Origin: Spodoptera frugiperda
Taxonomy: Eukaryota > Arthropoda > Insecta > Lepidoptera > Noctuidae
Assembly: GCF_023101765.2 (NCBI RefSeq)
Contig: NC_064224.1
Span: 9,194,103-9,258,102, forward strand
Reading direction: 5' to 3'
DNA: 64,000 nucleotides
In this document: piece by piece, positions 21,652 through 33,090 of the stretch
Numbering within the stretch: the first letter of the stretch is position 1
Layout of the letters: each line of letters starts with the position of its first letter
Notes under the pieces: model-generated
What the model saw: the letters and a program-made list of their open reading frames with translations, nothing else
What the model was told of the DNA's origin: nothing
The model's database searches: none
Program-made: the position numbers and the translations under genes

Positions 21652-21821
21652 AACGTTGCCCCACATTAGGATTTTCTCCTGTGTCGTGGGTGCGTTTACA
21701 AACATACAATTTCTCATGCACATGACTGTGGATCACACAAAGAGTTGTTCCGTGCGGGAATCGAACCCGTGACACGTTGCACGGCAGCCAGTTGCCCAGC
21801 CACTGCGCCAACCGTGCAGTC
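21652..21821 (-). mobile_element. tRNA-derived SINE, family S1
   Basis: The minus strand starts GCACGGTTGGCGCAGTGGCT and has ACGGGTTCGATTCCCGCACG, then the S1 body with an internal deletion where the CGGGTCTGGGTGTCATG block should be. Confidence 0.8.
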
Positions 21822-22069
21822 AGTCGTTTAGCTTTACCTTCATGTGTTTACATAATGTATGTAATCGTTATACTCAATTTCATTTAGTAAGGCAAGCAGA
21901 ACTGTAACTGCTCTATAACGGAACATTACATCTTATTAAGTGCAGCAATTTAAAAGAAATGTTACCGAATTACGTTTTATAGATATTATTGAATTAAATG
22001 TTATGCTGATTCTGGTTTTAACGGGCGCTGTTTTATTTCTTTATTGAATTGTCATTATCTTTATTTTAC

Positions 22070-22205
22070 AGTAGTCTCTGCCTGCGGCTTCGCCCGCGTT
22101 TCTACGGGATAAAAAGTATTTTATCAGTTCATACCCTGTATATACCACATTTAATTCTGTTCATCAGTTTCAGTGTGATTGAAAGACAAACAATATTTAA
22201 TTTTC
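22070..22205 (+). repeat. interspersed repeat F, short copy
   Basis: It has CTGCGGCTTCGCCCGCGTTT, GGGATAAAAAGTATTTTATC and a CAGTTTCAGTGTGATTGAAA end, a common moth LINE or Helitron-type end sequence. Confidence 0.5.
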
Positions 22206-22559
22206 GAGTGAAATTTTCAGGTGCAAACTGAATTATGCTTTGGTCGAACCCAAGATCTTTTATTTGTATTTTGTATTCTTTTAATGGCAACTTTGGCTAC
22301 TTAAAGACCGGGTTGATTAATTTTTTAAGTGACACATCGGGTAGCAGCACTCTCTGATAAACTTGAGCGTTTTAAACTGCAATCTTAAACCCGTTTGGGA
22401 GATGTGGAGATTATGGTCTCTTACATGTCTAGAGAAATTCCATAGTCTGTCTGTTTATCTGAAGATGAGTCTTATAATTAACTTGTAGTTTCTCAACAAC
22501 CTAAGTGTGACCAGAGTTATACATCGGCTTCACCGAAAACCGACGCGTAAATTCGCTTT

Positions 22560-22745
22560 GCGTTGCAGGTTTCGTTTGTGCGTGAGGTTACTGGAGGCCC
22601 AATTAGTCCCTTGTGCGATCTTTCAAATCCCCGATTGTTACCTGTAAATTCCTAACCCCCAAAAGGCCGGCAACGCATTTATAACGCCTCTGGTGTTTCA
22701 AGTGTCCATGGGCGACGGAGATTGCTTACCATCAGGTGATACAAA
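22560..22745 (+). repeat. interspersed repeat S3, 3' two-thirds
   Basis: It shows TGAGGTTACTGGAGGCCCAA, AAAAGGCCGGCAACGCA and GATTGCTTACCATCAGGTGA. Confidence 0.75.
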
Positions 22746-23380
22746 ACCGCCAAAAATATACGGCAATAATAAAAACCCAATTGTATCAGGAATGCGATAA
22801 CAATGCGGGGCGGACCTAGTATCTAATAAATAAAAATAAAACACCCACCGAGGAGGGTTAGCAAAAAAAAATACTTTATTAAACACAATCGCACTAAGGC
22901 AACGCAAAGGCCTTCTTTCTACGTTGAATAAAAACTCGGATCTTTTTCTACTAAGTGGTAGGGTAAGCAAAACAATCGCGGTTTTTTTTTCTTTTTTTTA
23001 TCTTTTTTTTTCAGGGTTTTTCTTGCACTGAAATAACCGCTTGATCGGATAGTAGGTAAGCGGTTTCGTGGCTGTTATTTTTTATTTCTTTTTTGCTGTT
23101 GTAGAGCTAAAGGTTTGTTTTTAAAGTGATTAAATGGTTTCTCTGTCTATTTGTAGTTGCAGCCATTAATTAAATATGTAAGAGCTTGTGGTTTTCTCCT
23201 TTGCACAGCAAAATGTTTGCAACTTCATTACAAACGCATTGCTCTTAGAATTAAAATTCTTTGCACGTCTTTGTTGCAAGTTTAAGTGGATTAAAACTTT
23301 AAGTAGGTGGCGAAAGAGTTGGTTTTTGATGTTGTTTAAATAAGTGCATACGTATGTACTATGTAGGTCTCTTGGTGCCG
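22746..23380. other. non-coding stretch with poly-T runs
   Basis: T-rich runs near 22980-23015. No gene or repeat family recognised. Confidence 0.4.
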
Positions 23381-23384
23381 TCTG

Positions 23385-23615
23385 CCTCGTTGGTTTCGGG
23401 TTCGATACCCGCCTTTTTTCGGTATTTCAAAATTTCTCAGTAATAGCACGGAGTCTGGAATTGTGCACAGTATATGCTAATAGGCTCACCTCACCATCTA
23501 TTACATGTACTTATAACACGAATCAGTGAAAAGTGGGTGTACATTGTATTGCGGCTTTACGTGCCGTAATGTGCACCTCTGCTTACACCTTCGGGGATAA
23601 AAGGCGTGACGTATC
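23385..23615 (+). mobile_element. SINE family S2
   Basis: It has a B-box-like GGGTTCGATACCCGCC, then TCAAAATTTCTCAGT, GCACGGAGTCTGGAATTGTG, AAAAGTGGGTGTACATTGTA and TTCGGGGATAAAAGGCGTGA. Confidence 0.8.
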
Positions 23616-24219
23616 TAGGTTTACATCTTGGTTATAAGATGTTAACCCGAAGAGGTAGGTATATGTATAGGTATAACGTAACACCAGTTATGTTATGAGC
23701 CCCATGTAATAGCTAACAGTTAGTATATAACTTTTCAATTTTATACCCAAATAATAAGTACTGTATATTCCACGCATTGCGTGAATTCGTAGTAACAAAA
23801 ATGAAACTTCGTACGTAACTAATGGAGTATATTCTAATATAACACCGATGTGTGTAGTTCACGCAACTTTGACCATTATTGCCACTGTCCAAACTATTAG
23901 TACTAGGTACAGTTTTCAGTTTAAGTAGTTATATCAGTATATATGTATAAGCCTCTTATTGTGTGAAGAAAAGTTTTCGCATAAACGAAAATTAAGTCTG
24001 ACTTACAGCTCATTTGAGCAAGTAAATATCGTTACTTTTTCGTCTGCGTTAAGGTTTCTTTTTCAATACAGAGTTTTCTTTGTAGTTTAGGTTGTTAAGT
24101 AGTGAATTGTGAGATGGTTAATGAATATTATGAGTACTATGTATGTGTGCTGTGGGAGTAAATTGAGATCATGTGAATCTTATATTTATTATGCAATCAT
24201 TAGAGTGTTTTTCAACCAA
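23616..24219. other. non-coding stretch, nothing recognised
   Basis: AT-rich with no gene-like frame and no repeat seen elsewhere in the window. Confidence 0.35.
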
Positions 24220-24460
24220 ATATGGCTATGTAGCTAATAGATAAGCTGTGATATTATGTGACCGTTTCCACTGATACTAAGCTATGTAATTGCGCGAGGC
24301 AGATTCGAGATCTATCGATAGTAGGAAAGCCATCCATAGCGCACATTCATAGCATGCATCTTTCCAAATAAAAAAATCTTAGTTTAACTCGTTTACACCA
24401 GTGCTAAGCTATGTGTATCAATGAATTTGGTCGGCGATTCTGGTGAAAACAGGACACGAA
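24220..24460. mobile_element. MITE, family M2, decayed copy
   Basis: It has GTGACCGTTTCCACTGATAC, TAAGCTATGT repeats, GCGCACATTCATAGCATGC and CACCAGTGCTAAGCTATGTG, matching 43170-43410. Confidence 0.6.
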
Positions 24461-24898
24461 AAGGATATGGCACACAGTGAATATGGCACAACTCTGTATG
24501 ATGTAGGATATATTTGCTTATATATTTTACACAATTTGCCAATCGAACCTGTGAATTTCTTCACAAATTTGACCCACGTTATTCAAAAAATATTTATCAA
24601 CCGTAAAAAAACAACTTAAAAACAAACAAACTAACTTCGGTGTCAACTAATAACGTGTATATCGCACACGTGTCGATAGTTGCCGATAATTATCGGAGTT
24701 TTATTGGAGGGAAGAGGGATAATTCCTCTGAGGGTTCCGGGAGGGCCTTCGGGGAACTGTAATTGATAAACAGTAAAAACGGATGACTTTTAATTAAGCG
24801 TTATTTGCACAAATAAGGTAGCTTCAATATTTTTTTTATTTAAGAAAACAAAAACAATATATGTATATGGTATTGTAACTAAACACGGTGCAACATAA

Positions 24899-25048
24899 CT
24901 GCACGGTTGGCGCGGTGGCTGGGCTAATGTGTAGCGGGTGTGATCCACAAATTGTTGTTTCGGGTCTGAATGTCATATTTATGTTAAATTGTACGTCTGT
25001 AATTGCACCCACGACACAGGAAAATCTCGTAGCGTCCCCAAGGGCTTA
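24899..25048 (+). mobile_element. SINE S1, copy missing the B-box segment
   Basis: It starts GCACGGTTGGCGCGGTGGCT but jumps from GTGTAGCGGGT to GTGATCCACAAATTGTTG, so most of the B box is deleted. Confidence 0.7.
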
Positions 25049-25695
25049 AAATAATAAAAGACATTGGCAAAAATTTCAGCCTCTGAAATATTATTAAGAA
25101 TAAAAAAAAAAATACTAACTGATACTTTACCTGGCACCAGAATCAAACCCAAAAACCTCTCAATCCAACATTTCTCCTGCAATCATGCGACCATCATGGC
25201 AATCGACAGACAGAAAACATTCATATTTCTTTTAATATTTTTTTTTGTTTTATTTGTTCGACTTTTTTTCTATTTTTTTGCGCACCCTACTCAATGTAGG
25301 AAGGGACATAATTCGTGGAATCAATGAGGTGATCGACACTCGAGTAATGCAGTTATCTTGTAGCTCAGCCCCGAGCTTGATTAACTGGTCTGCTTACCTC
25401 CTTTTAGTGCTACCGTATTTAATTTTAACTAGGAATGATGTTGGGTTCAAAGTAGAAGACTTTATACCGTATAAAAGTGTTTTTTTTATATTTTTATTTT
25501 AGACGTTGATCTATACAAGGGGTTTGTCACGTGTTGCAGTTGCGTTTACCAATATATTATTTCAAATATACATTAGAATTAGACAAGGTATTACTGTTTA
25601 TTAATTTTACAAGGTTTTTAGCAGAAATCGAAAATTCAATTGCCAATCATGGGGAATTTTACTTTTATCTTTACTATTGGCCTATTCAATTTATT
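25049..25695. other. non-coding stretch, T-rich
   Basis: Several short overlapping frames but nothing protein-like; long T runs near 25230-25280. Confidence 0.4.
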
Positions 25696-25699
25696 AGTA

Positions 25700-25800
25700 A
25701 AAACCTAAAGTTTAGCTTAGCGTAGCTTGTAGCATTTGCTACGAAATCGTAGCAGGCGTAGAGCCTGTTGCTACGACGTAGCAACAGTACTACGATGAGG
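25700..25800. repeat. GCTACGA-type iterated motif
   Basis: GTAGC and GCTAC recur in alternating orientation (TAGCATTTGCTACGAAATCG, then CTGTTGCTACGACGTAGCAA), making several nested hairpins within 100 bp. It may be the core of a foldback element. Confidence 0.55.
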
Positions 25801-25809
25801 TGATCTTTG

Positions 25810-25935
25810 CTATTTTATATGCCATATAATTCGCAACTGTTCCAAATTTCATTTCAATCCTTTTAGCCATTTTGACATGATTTAGTAACGGAGTAACAAA
25901 CATATACAAACTCTTATAATATTAGTAAGATTACA
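25810..25935 (+). repeat. interspersed repeat F, short copy
   Basis: It shows CCAAATTTCATTTCAATCCT and GAGTAACAAACATA followed by ACTCTTATAATATTAGTAAG, the usual end of this family. Confidence 0.5.
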
Positions 25936-26302
25936 AACAAAATATTTCAGAAAATCACAGCAAAAGTTTCGCTCGGTTAATCTGAATGGCTCCTGAACAA
26001 AATATCACTGTAATCAGCTTTCAGAATGTAAACGAAGATATTATTAAATGAAAACATTGTTTCACTCGTGCGAGGTTCGGTTCTCGGATGGAGGAGTAAA
26101 AATAATAAAAGTTATTTTCCTTTTGTCTTTTCCAAAAAATTACCATGTGCTGTGTTTTCTGTGTAAGTTATTAATTCGTTAAGTCTTAATAGGGTTTGAT
26201 GGGATTAAAGAATTTGGTGTTCTGTGTTGTATGAATATTCAAATGTCCATAATGTGGGACGTAGAGATTACACCCACTTTTCTACACTAATATTACAAAG
26301 GA

Positions 26303-26490
26303 GAATGCTTCGTTGGTCGAGTGCTCGCAAGTGCGACTGCCGGAAAAGGGGCCTCGGGTTCGATTCCCGGGTCGGGCAAAGTATTACCGGGCTTTTTTTC
26401 GCTTTTTCGAAAATTTCTCAGTGGTAGTCGGAGGAGTAACGAAGATATCTGCGTACCCCTTCAGGGGTAAAAGGTGGCACGTTGTTGTTA
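26303..26490 (+). mobile_element. tRNA-derived SINE, family S2, with complete head
   Basis: The head is GCTTCGTTGGTCGAGTGCTC, GCAAGTGCGACTGCCGG and a clear B box in CGGGTTCGATTCCCGGG. The body TTCGAAAATTTCTCAGTGGT follows, and an internally deleted 3' part ends CCCTTCAGGGGTAAAAGG. This copy shows that the S2 bodies elsewhere are tRNA-derived. Confidence 0.8.
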
Positions 26491-27425
26491 TACTATTATA
26501 AGGAGAAAATATACTAACAATGTAAAGAGATGTTTTTGTGTCTATGTACTCGTATTACTTATGTTTTTAACACAAAGACTTCTTTCTTTATATTTTATCC
26601 TTTTACTATTTTAATGTTTAATGATTCTAATATTGTGTTGCTTAGACAACATAGACTATATTTTACATAAAAATCTATTCAAGTCACTATTTGTATTTAT
26701 GTTTGGAATATGTACTTTCGTATTTATATAATTTTTGTCCCACTGCTCGGCTCCTATCCGATTTAAATTATTCTTTTACTATTATAATGTTTAATGTTTC
26801 TAATATTGTGTTGCTTAGTTAACATAGGCTATATTTTACATTAAATACATTATATAATCATCAACCAATCTCCGTCCACTTCTGGTAATTTTCTACTTCT
26901 AATTCTTTACTAACTGAGCTCAATCACGAAAATCTTCGAGAAAGACGTGATTCCATACTATTTGTCCTTCTTCCCAATTTAAACAAAACAAAATAAAAAC
27001 AAAAGCCCGTCAAAGCGACAACAGCAAACAAAATTAATTAACAAAAAATGTGTCCCTCAAAAATGATTAAGTTGTTCGAGTAATTTGCTTTCGTAATTGA
27101 AAATTGATTGGTTATTAAATATTTAATAATAATTGGAGGGACTGTCTGTCCCTACGTGTCGTGGGCAAAGCCATCTGTTAATTGATTCCCTGTCTTTGTT
27201 TTAAAAGGGATTGTAATCGCTTTTTGATGGTGTGCGTGATTATTTTTTTGTTTTGGTTATATTTGTGAGAATGTGTATAGTGGTATATGTAATGTAATTC
27301 AATCTGGTACTGATTGCTTGCAATTTGAAAGTTAGGATTAATCCGTTATGTTATAATCTGCAGTAGTATTAGGAACTTAATGGCAGCACAGATTAAGAAA
27401 AATGTGTATGTTCAAATTTATCTAA
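26491..27425. other. non-coding stretch with a short internal repeat
   Basis: The block TTTACTATT followed by AATGTTTAATG, TTCTAATATTGTGTTGCTTA and an AACATAG ending is present at about 26601-26650 and again at 26773-26825, an imperfect direct repeat. No gene. Confidence 0.5.
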
Positions 27426-27546
27426 CTGCCGCACTCAAAAATATTTAATAATTACTTAAACTATTCCTTAGTAACGATTTTGTATCAAAAACAATTGCTA
27501 AGGACTGGGTTAAGTAACTATTAAATAAGATTGAGTATAGCAGTAA
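27426..27546. mobile_element. foldback MITE, family M3
   Basis: Arms TTTAATAATTACTTAAACTA and TTAAGTAACTATTAAAT flank TCCTTAGTAACG and ACAATTGCTAAGGA, which also pair with each other. Confidence 0.65.
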
Positions 27547-28139
27547 GCCCATTAACAATATTTGCTGACAAAATCTAATTTTAAAATATGTCTCCCTGCA
27601 CACTAAACCAGATTAAAATAAGATAAATAAACATTCTTTAGACTAAACTAAACAAAGATAAAATCTAACTAAAACATTCATAACAAAATTTACAACCAAT
27701 AATACTGAATATTGAAAACGAGTCTCTGAAACACAGCAAACAATTGACGGATCCATCAGAAAACCAATAACCATAACAAGAAACGCTTAGAAAATAATCA
27801 AAATTTGTAAGCTTGAAATCAGTAAAGTGACTATAAGAGAATTAAATTAGTTGAAGTTTTCGCTCCAGTGACCTTGAACCGTCCTCTCAACCAATTCTGC
27901 CCAATAACCCAAGTTATAGAAAATAATAAATTTAGTAAATTTAAGAGCAGCTCAAGGCTCCATTGCTTTGAGAATGGGCTTTGCAAATTCTAATGTCACA
28001 CCAATTAATTTCCTAACCGACTTATAAGAGGGAAGTTTTGAAGTCAGCCATCTTTAAAATGTTGTGAATGTCGTTTCCTGTTTGGTTGTAAATAGCGAAG
28101 TTACTGCTAAGGGTTAGAACTATGTAAAGTTGATTAATA
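27547..28139. other. non-coding stretch, nothing recognised
   Basis: A-rich sequence without coding or RNA signals. Confidence 0.35.
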
Positions 28140-28325
28140 TTTAATGTTTTATGACTGCCTTCTGCCAGCGGCTTCATCCTGCGTTCCCGTGAAATAAAAG
28201 TATCCTATCACCAAAGTTCTGCTCGACTGCATAGTCAGTGCCCTGCTTGTATCCCAAATTTCATAAAAATTCTGTGAGTATCATCTAAACAAACAAAATT
28301 TCACATTTATTTTTAGTAAGGATAA
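28140..28325 (+). repeat. interspersed repeat F copy
   Basis: It has CTGCCAGCGGCTTCATCCTG, GAAATAAAAGTATCCTATCA and CCCAAATTTCATAAAAATTC. Confidence 0.5.
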
Positions 28326-28379
28326 GGTTTGTAAGTTACAGCCAACTTTCACAGAGTTTATGGGGATACTAATATTGGT

Positions 28380-28521
28380 AGCAACAATTATCATACGCCT
28401 TACTCACGTTACTATTACACCAGGAACTAGACTAGTTTCAAGCCATGCTTGAAGCTCATATTCATGAACAGCATTTCGCGACACTAATCATTATTTTTTT
28501 AGAATGTCTCACGAAAGTTAT
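28380..28521. mobile_element. foldback MITE, family M1, reverse-oriented
   Basis: It reads CTTACTCACGTTACTATTA, CAGGAACTAGACTAGTTTCA, GCTCATATTCATGAACAGCA and AATGTCTCACGAAAGTT. Confidence 0.65.
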
Positions 28522-29997
28522 TTTATAAACCTAATTCTATTTTGGTCTCCATATGGTGGACGATTACGTAACCTAAGAACCATGCCATGCCTGTTTCATT
28601 GTGTCATGCGTTCCTTTAACGAAGGCACCAAGCACTCATGGCTCCATGCCCGAATGCTGGCGTAATTTTTTTTCCTATGGGTAAAAACAAAAGACAGGAC
28701 AACATAGAGGCTACTCTCTCCTTTGACCGACTTGAGTAAAGCCAAGGAAAAAAAGCTAGTAAATAATAAATACCATCTTTCTATCCTCCACATTGAAGAA
28801 CACTCCCAACTCCCAAATACTTACGCATCGAGATATATTATGTAGGTACTCGTAGTATTGATATATGCGTTTCGTAAAAATAAATGCGCATAATACAGCA
28901 GGCGTAAAGCATAAACAGCTGATTTCGGATTCCGTTTTCCGTATACGGTACGTTTCAAGGAAAATCTCAAGAATTTTCCGTTTCCAGTCTAGTACATGTA
29001 TGTACGTACACTTATCATGAAAATTCGGTGCCTTGCAGAGTTATTTGTAATACAACTACTAGTTTTATTATTGTTGGTGTAACTGAGTCTGTTTATTGAA
29101 GTCTACTAGCTTCTGCCAATGACTTTGACGGCGTTCTTGTGGGGTGAAAAGTATTCAAGTGCTCATTCCCTGTCTGTATAGGAAAATTTCTTAGTAGTTC
29201 ACAGTACGTGTATATGACAATAATACCATTTTATCGCACACCTAGTAATATATTGGCGCATTTATGATTTTCATAGTTAACTAGTTAAACTAAAAACTAA
29301 ACCAGTCATGTATTGTTTAGTTTTTAGTTTACTGACCAATGAACCGCTGTTTTACGTGCGTGAGGGGAGAAACTACAATAATGGTATAATGAAACTTACG
29401 ACCTCTCTCGATGAATATAGAAATAAATAGATTAATATCCACTTTTAAACACGTAAGCCATATAAAGTCAATTTCTATTTTTTTGCAGATGTGCCAATAT
29501 ATTACTAGGTGAGCGATATGACAAATTAAAAAAAATACGCGTCATATATTTTTTAATTATCAACTACCCTATTCAGTATAATATTAGATAAGTACTTGTA
29601 AATACAATATCAATACAAATTTATATTAAATCTACTATTAAATTAACATAAATAATAAACTATTCGGTTAAATTAACACTAAAAATGAGGGCTCTTATGC
29701 ATTTGAAATGCAAAAATAATAATTTATGGTACACCCATAATTTATTTATTAACTGCCAACGATAATTATTATGCGGTAGTTTCAATAAGCCACGTTAAAC
29801 ACCGGCACGGGAAATTAAACTCACATTAAGTGAGGCATTATTAATTAAAATTTTATAAAATTAATCGTTACGGTTTTATAATTATTGTAATTGAATATCG
29901 GTTGCAATAAATAGACTGTATCATATTTGCTATTTTACTGTTGTAGATAGGCAAACAAAAAAATAAATAGTTTTTAGGTTTTTAATTTGATTTTTAA
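28522..29997. other. non-coding stretch with a 16-bp inverted repeat and a repeat F trace
   Basis: AAACTAAAAACTAAAC at 29287-29302 is the exact inverse of GTTTAGTTTTTAGTTT at 29315-29330. A repeat F fragment lies near 29100-29165. No gene seen. Confidence 0.5.
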
Positions 29998-30115
29998 CTT
30001 TATGAACTACACTTTGGAACGAGCATAAAGCGAGCTTCACTGACAGACTGACGGACAATTCAATTTGACGTTTAAAAAATGCCTGCTGAAGGATTAATTG
30101 AAATAAATGCAGCAG
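29998..30115 (+). repeat. interspersed repeat E copy
   Basis: It has CTACACTTTGGAACGAGCAT, CGAGCTTCACTGACAGACTG and TTTGACGTTTAAAAAATGCC. Confidence 0.65.
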
Positions 30116-30267
30116 TTCGACATTTATTTATTTTTCAAAGTTGATTATTAATAAAATAGTTTTATTTTGGGGGTACAATTGTTCATAATCCTTTCTTAGC
30201 GGATACTTACTTCATAACATTGTACCTGCATGTCAAATTTCAGCCCGATCCATCTAGCGAAAAAAGC

Positions 30268-30355
30268 TCAGCAATACTTTGCCCGACCCGGAAATCGAAC
30301 CCGAGACCCCTTGTCCGGCAGTCGCATTTGCGACCACTCGACTAACGAGGCAGTC
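30268..30355 (-). mobile_element. SINE S2 tRNA-like head
   Basis: The minus strand reads TCGTTAGTCGAGTGGTCGCA, CTGCCGGACAAGGGGTCTCG and a B box GGGTTCGATTTCCGG followed by GGGCAAAGTATT. Only the head is left. Confidence 0.75.
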
Positions 30356-30593
30356 CAGATCAGCAGGCAGACATTTAAAGTTTAGGTCATAAATAAATTC
30401 TAGATATTTTATTGTTACTTTGTTGGGTTAGTCATAAATAATACGATAAGCATTCTACGACAATACGTGCTGGGAAACTGGGCATCGATTAAATATAATT
30501 TATGGACAATGGACAATATTGGCCGAAGTTATTTAGCTATTGACTTTTAACTGGACGAAATTAATGGGATTTTAATGGTTACAAAATATATTC

Positions 30594-30697
30594 AGAATGA
30601 TTTCATGATTACTTAATCTTAGCAATTGTTTTCGGAACAAAATTGTTGCTAAATAATAGTTTAAGTTATCATTAAATGTATCTGAGTGCGGTAGGTA
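30594..30697. mobile_element. foldback MITE, family M3
   Basis: It has CATGATTACTTAATCTTAGC, an internal ACAAAATTGTTGCTAAATAA, then AAGTTATCATTAAATG and TCTGAGTGCGGTAGG. Confidence 0.6.
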
Positions 30698-30854
30698 TAA
30701 CAGGGAGCCTATTGCTGTATTTCATATTCGAACTTACTGTTTGAAAAACTGTTAAAATCTCAATAAGTTGTCTGACAAAAGGATCAAACCTGAAACCTTA
30801 CGCATTCGCATTTACGACTAGTCAATTAAATAAGACACGGAACATTTTTTTTGC

Positions 30855-30962
30855 GAACCACAAGTTGTTACTCCGGGTCTGAGTGTCATGTGTATGTGAA
30901 ATTATATGTTTGTAAACGCTCCCACAACACAGGAAAAAAATCCAGTGTGTGGCTACGTTTTC
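30855..30962 (+). mobile_element. SINE S1, 3' part
   Basis: It has CCGGGTCTGAGTGTCATGTG, TATGTTTGTAAACGCTCCCA and AACACAGGAAAAAAATCC; the head is missing. Confidence 0.7.
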
Positions 30963-31429
30963 TTAAAAAGAATTAAATTAAAAATTTAAATAATAACAAA
31001 ATCCCATCACACAACACCGTAGCACAGCACATCGAGTAACAATTTGAAAATAAGGGGTTTTCCAAAAGCCAATTTTCTGTATAAACACCGGGCGCCTTGA
31101 TCCGGCACGCTGTTATTTATTATTTAAATATTACCCCTTTTCCTACCATTTTGGGGTCCTAATTGAAAAGCTGTTTTGAGGCAGCTTTGGTGACGGTACC
31201 TTGGGGGTCTTATGGATTAGGGATCCAGATTATAAGGGACATTTTGAAATGCTTGGACAAAATTTCTGTGTGTAATTGTGAATGTTAATGTTTCGTTGCG
31301 TTCTGTAATTAGTTATGTAAAACTCGTGTTGTTTGGGGGATAAGTAGATATGTAGGTTCTAGGTGTGTGTTGTTAATTGTGTTGTAAGTGCTGTTGTAAT
31401 AGAGTTGAGTTTATTGGCATACGTTTTAG
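30963..31429. other. non-coding stretch, nothing recognised
   Basis: A GC-richer patch near 31080-31220 has no open frame or splice context that I can support. Confidence 0.35.
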
Positions 31430-31735
31430 GTGTAGGAGAGCCATGCTTCGGCACGATTGGGCCGGCTCGACCGGAGTGATACCACGGCCTCACAGAAAAC
31501 CGACGTGAAACAACGCTTACGTTGTGTTTTGTTGTGTGAGTGAGGTTACCGGAGGCCCAATTAACCCCCCAATCTTCTCAATCCCTGATTCCGAAATAAC
31601 CTCTAAAATCCTAACTTCCAAAACGCCAGCAATGCACTTGTATTCCCTCTGGTGTTTCGGGTGTCCATGGGCGGCGGCGATTGCTTACCATCAAGTGATC
31701 CGTTGGCACATTTACCAGCTTATACCATAAAAAAC
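31430..31735 (+). repeat. interspersed repeat S3, near-complete copy
   Basis: Head AGAGCCATGCTTCGGCACGA, then GGCCGGCTCGACCGGAGTGA, GACGTGAAACAACGCTTACG, GAGGTTACCGGAGGCCCAAT, CGGGTGTCCATGGGCGGCGG, TTGCTTACCATCAAGTGATC and the tail TATACCATAAAAAA. Followed by a CACA run. Confidence 0.85.
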
Positions 31736-32179
31736 ACACACACACGAAAACAAACAATCCAAACAACATTCCCATATCTTCATATTAACCCAAAACCAAA
31801 TTATTCCTCAAACATTTTGTTTAAACGGAAAATATAGACATTTTTATATCCATTATAGCACATTTCACCCCAGTTACCTATTACTTGGGTAACTTGGTAA
31901 CTTTAACTGGGTAGTTCACATCACTGTTGCGCAACTTCGGCCAAAATAAAAAGTTATTCGGGTGTATCGTAACGTAACGTCGGTATGCCTGTCCACAACT
32001 TTGCAAGACTATGTCAATTTTATATCAGTTTGTAGGTTATGGTTTATAGATTTGATATGTTTTTTTTATAATATGATTTTTTTGTTTTTTTTTTAATGGT
32101 GCAAATTAACTGTTTTTCTTTCTTTCTTCCTCTTCTATATGTGAGGTAATTTTTCGTATTTCTAAATATTTTCCCGGCT
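31736..32179. other. non-coding stretch, nothing recognised
   Basis: AT-rich, no gene evidence. TAACTTGGTAACTTTAACT near 31889 is a small local repeat. Confidence 0.35.
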
Positions 32180-32330
32180 GCCATGTTGGTTGAGAGGTCG
32201 CTAGTGCGACTGCTGGATAAGGGGTGTCGGGTTCGATTCTCGGGTCGGGAAAAGTACTTTTGGGCGTTTTTCGATTTATCCAGTAGTAGGACGGAGTCTG
32301 GAATTGTGCCAGTGGAAGAAGAGGGTTGAT
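32180..32330 (+). mobile_element. SINE S2 with head
   Basis: It has GGTTGAGAGGTCGCTAGTGC, B box TCGGGTTCGATTCTCGGG, GGGAAAAGTACTTTTGG and GACGGAGTCTGGAATTGTGC. Confidence 0.75.
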
Positions 32331-32381
32331 GATAAATGTTAAACGAAAAAGACAATTCTGAGTTGATGTTTTTTTTTTTTT

Positions 32382-32442
32382 ATTTTACAATACAATACAA
32401 TATTGTATTGTATTGTATTTTACAATACAATACAATACAATA
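32382..32442. repeat. alternating-orientation pentamer microsatellite (ACAAT/ATTGT)
   Basis: Blocks of ACAAT repeats, then ATTGT repeats, then ACAAT repeats again. The block boundaries form perfect palindromes, so it can fold as a hairpin or cruciform. Confidence 0.8.
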
Positions 32443-32689
32443 TCAACCACCATTTCTCATTTGTTGTTAGACAGCAATTTCTATTCTTCGGTTGTCCCAT
32501 AAAATGAAAGATATGACGCCAATAATAATATGATATATATTTTTTATAACAGCAATACTTTTATTTTTATGAGTGTGGCAACATTAGCGGGATAGGCTTC
32601 TGCATTAATTATTTACTTGCTTATTACATATACATAGATATATTTGACTATCTTGCTGAGGAATTAGTCAGAATTAGGACGGGCAAGTA

Positions 32690-32840
32690 AAAAGTACTTG
32701 GGTTCAATTCCCGTGTTGGGCAGAGTATTATCAGACATTTTCCAGTGATAGCACATAGTTTGACGTTGTACCTGGTGTATGTTAATAGACTCATCTATTA
32801 CATGGTACTCATTAGATAACCAATGAAAAGTGTGTATTAT
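32690..32840 (+). mobile_element. SINE S2, divergent copy
   Basis: B-box-like GGGTTCAATTCCCGTG, GGGCAGAGTATTATCAGACA, TAGCACATAGTTTGACGTTG, ATCTATTACATGGTACTCAT. Confidence 0.65.
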
Positions 32841-32859
32841 GGAATGATGCGTGCTATGC

Positions 32860-33090
32860 ATGTGTGCTATGGAAGACCGCGGTTCCCTACTATCGATACA
32901 TCACACACTCAAGCTGCACATCTTTCTCGCACATCTACTTTGTGGCAGCGCATCTTCATAGCCCATCTTACTCGCACAGCTACATAGCTTAATATCAGTA
33001 GAAACGTTCAAACAATTTCACAGCTTAGCTATACTATCTTCGTAGCATAACTAAATAACACATCTCCGATGCAAAAGCACCCTAACAGTG
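32860..33090. mobile_element. MITE, family M2, copy
   Basis: It has CATCTTACTCGCACAGCTAC, ATAGCTTAATATCAGTAGAA, TTAGCTATACTATCTTCGTA and an end AAAAGCACCCTAA, which is the M2 terminal sequence. Confidence 0.65.

Noticed and set aside
26303..26380. Possible tRNA gene (B box GGTTCGATTCC)
   Set aside because: It continues into the shared S2 body and lacks a normal acceptor stem.
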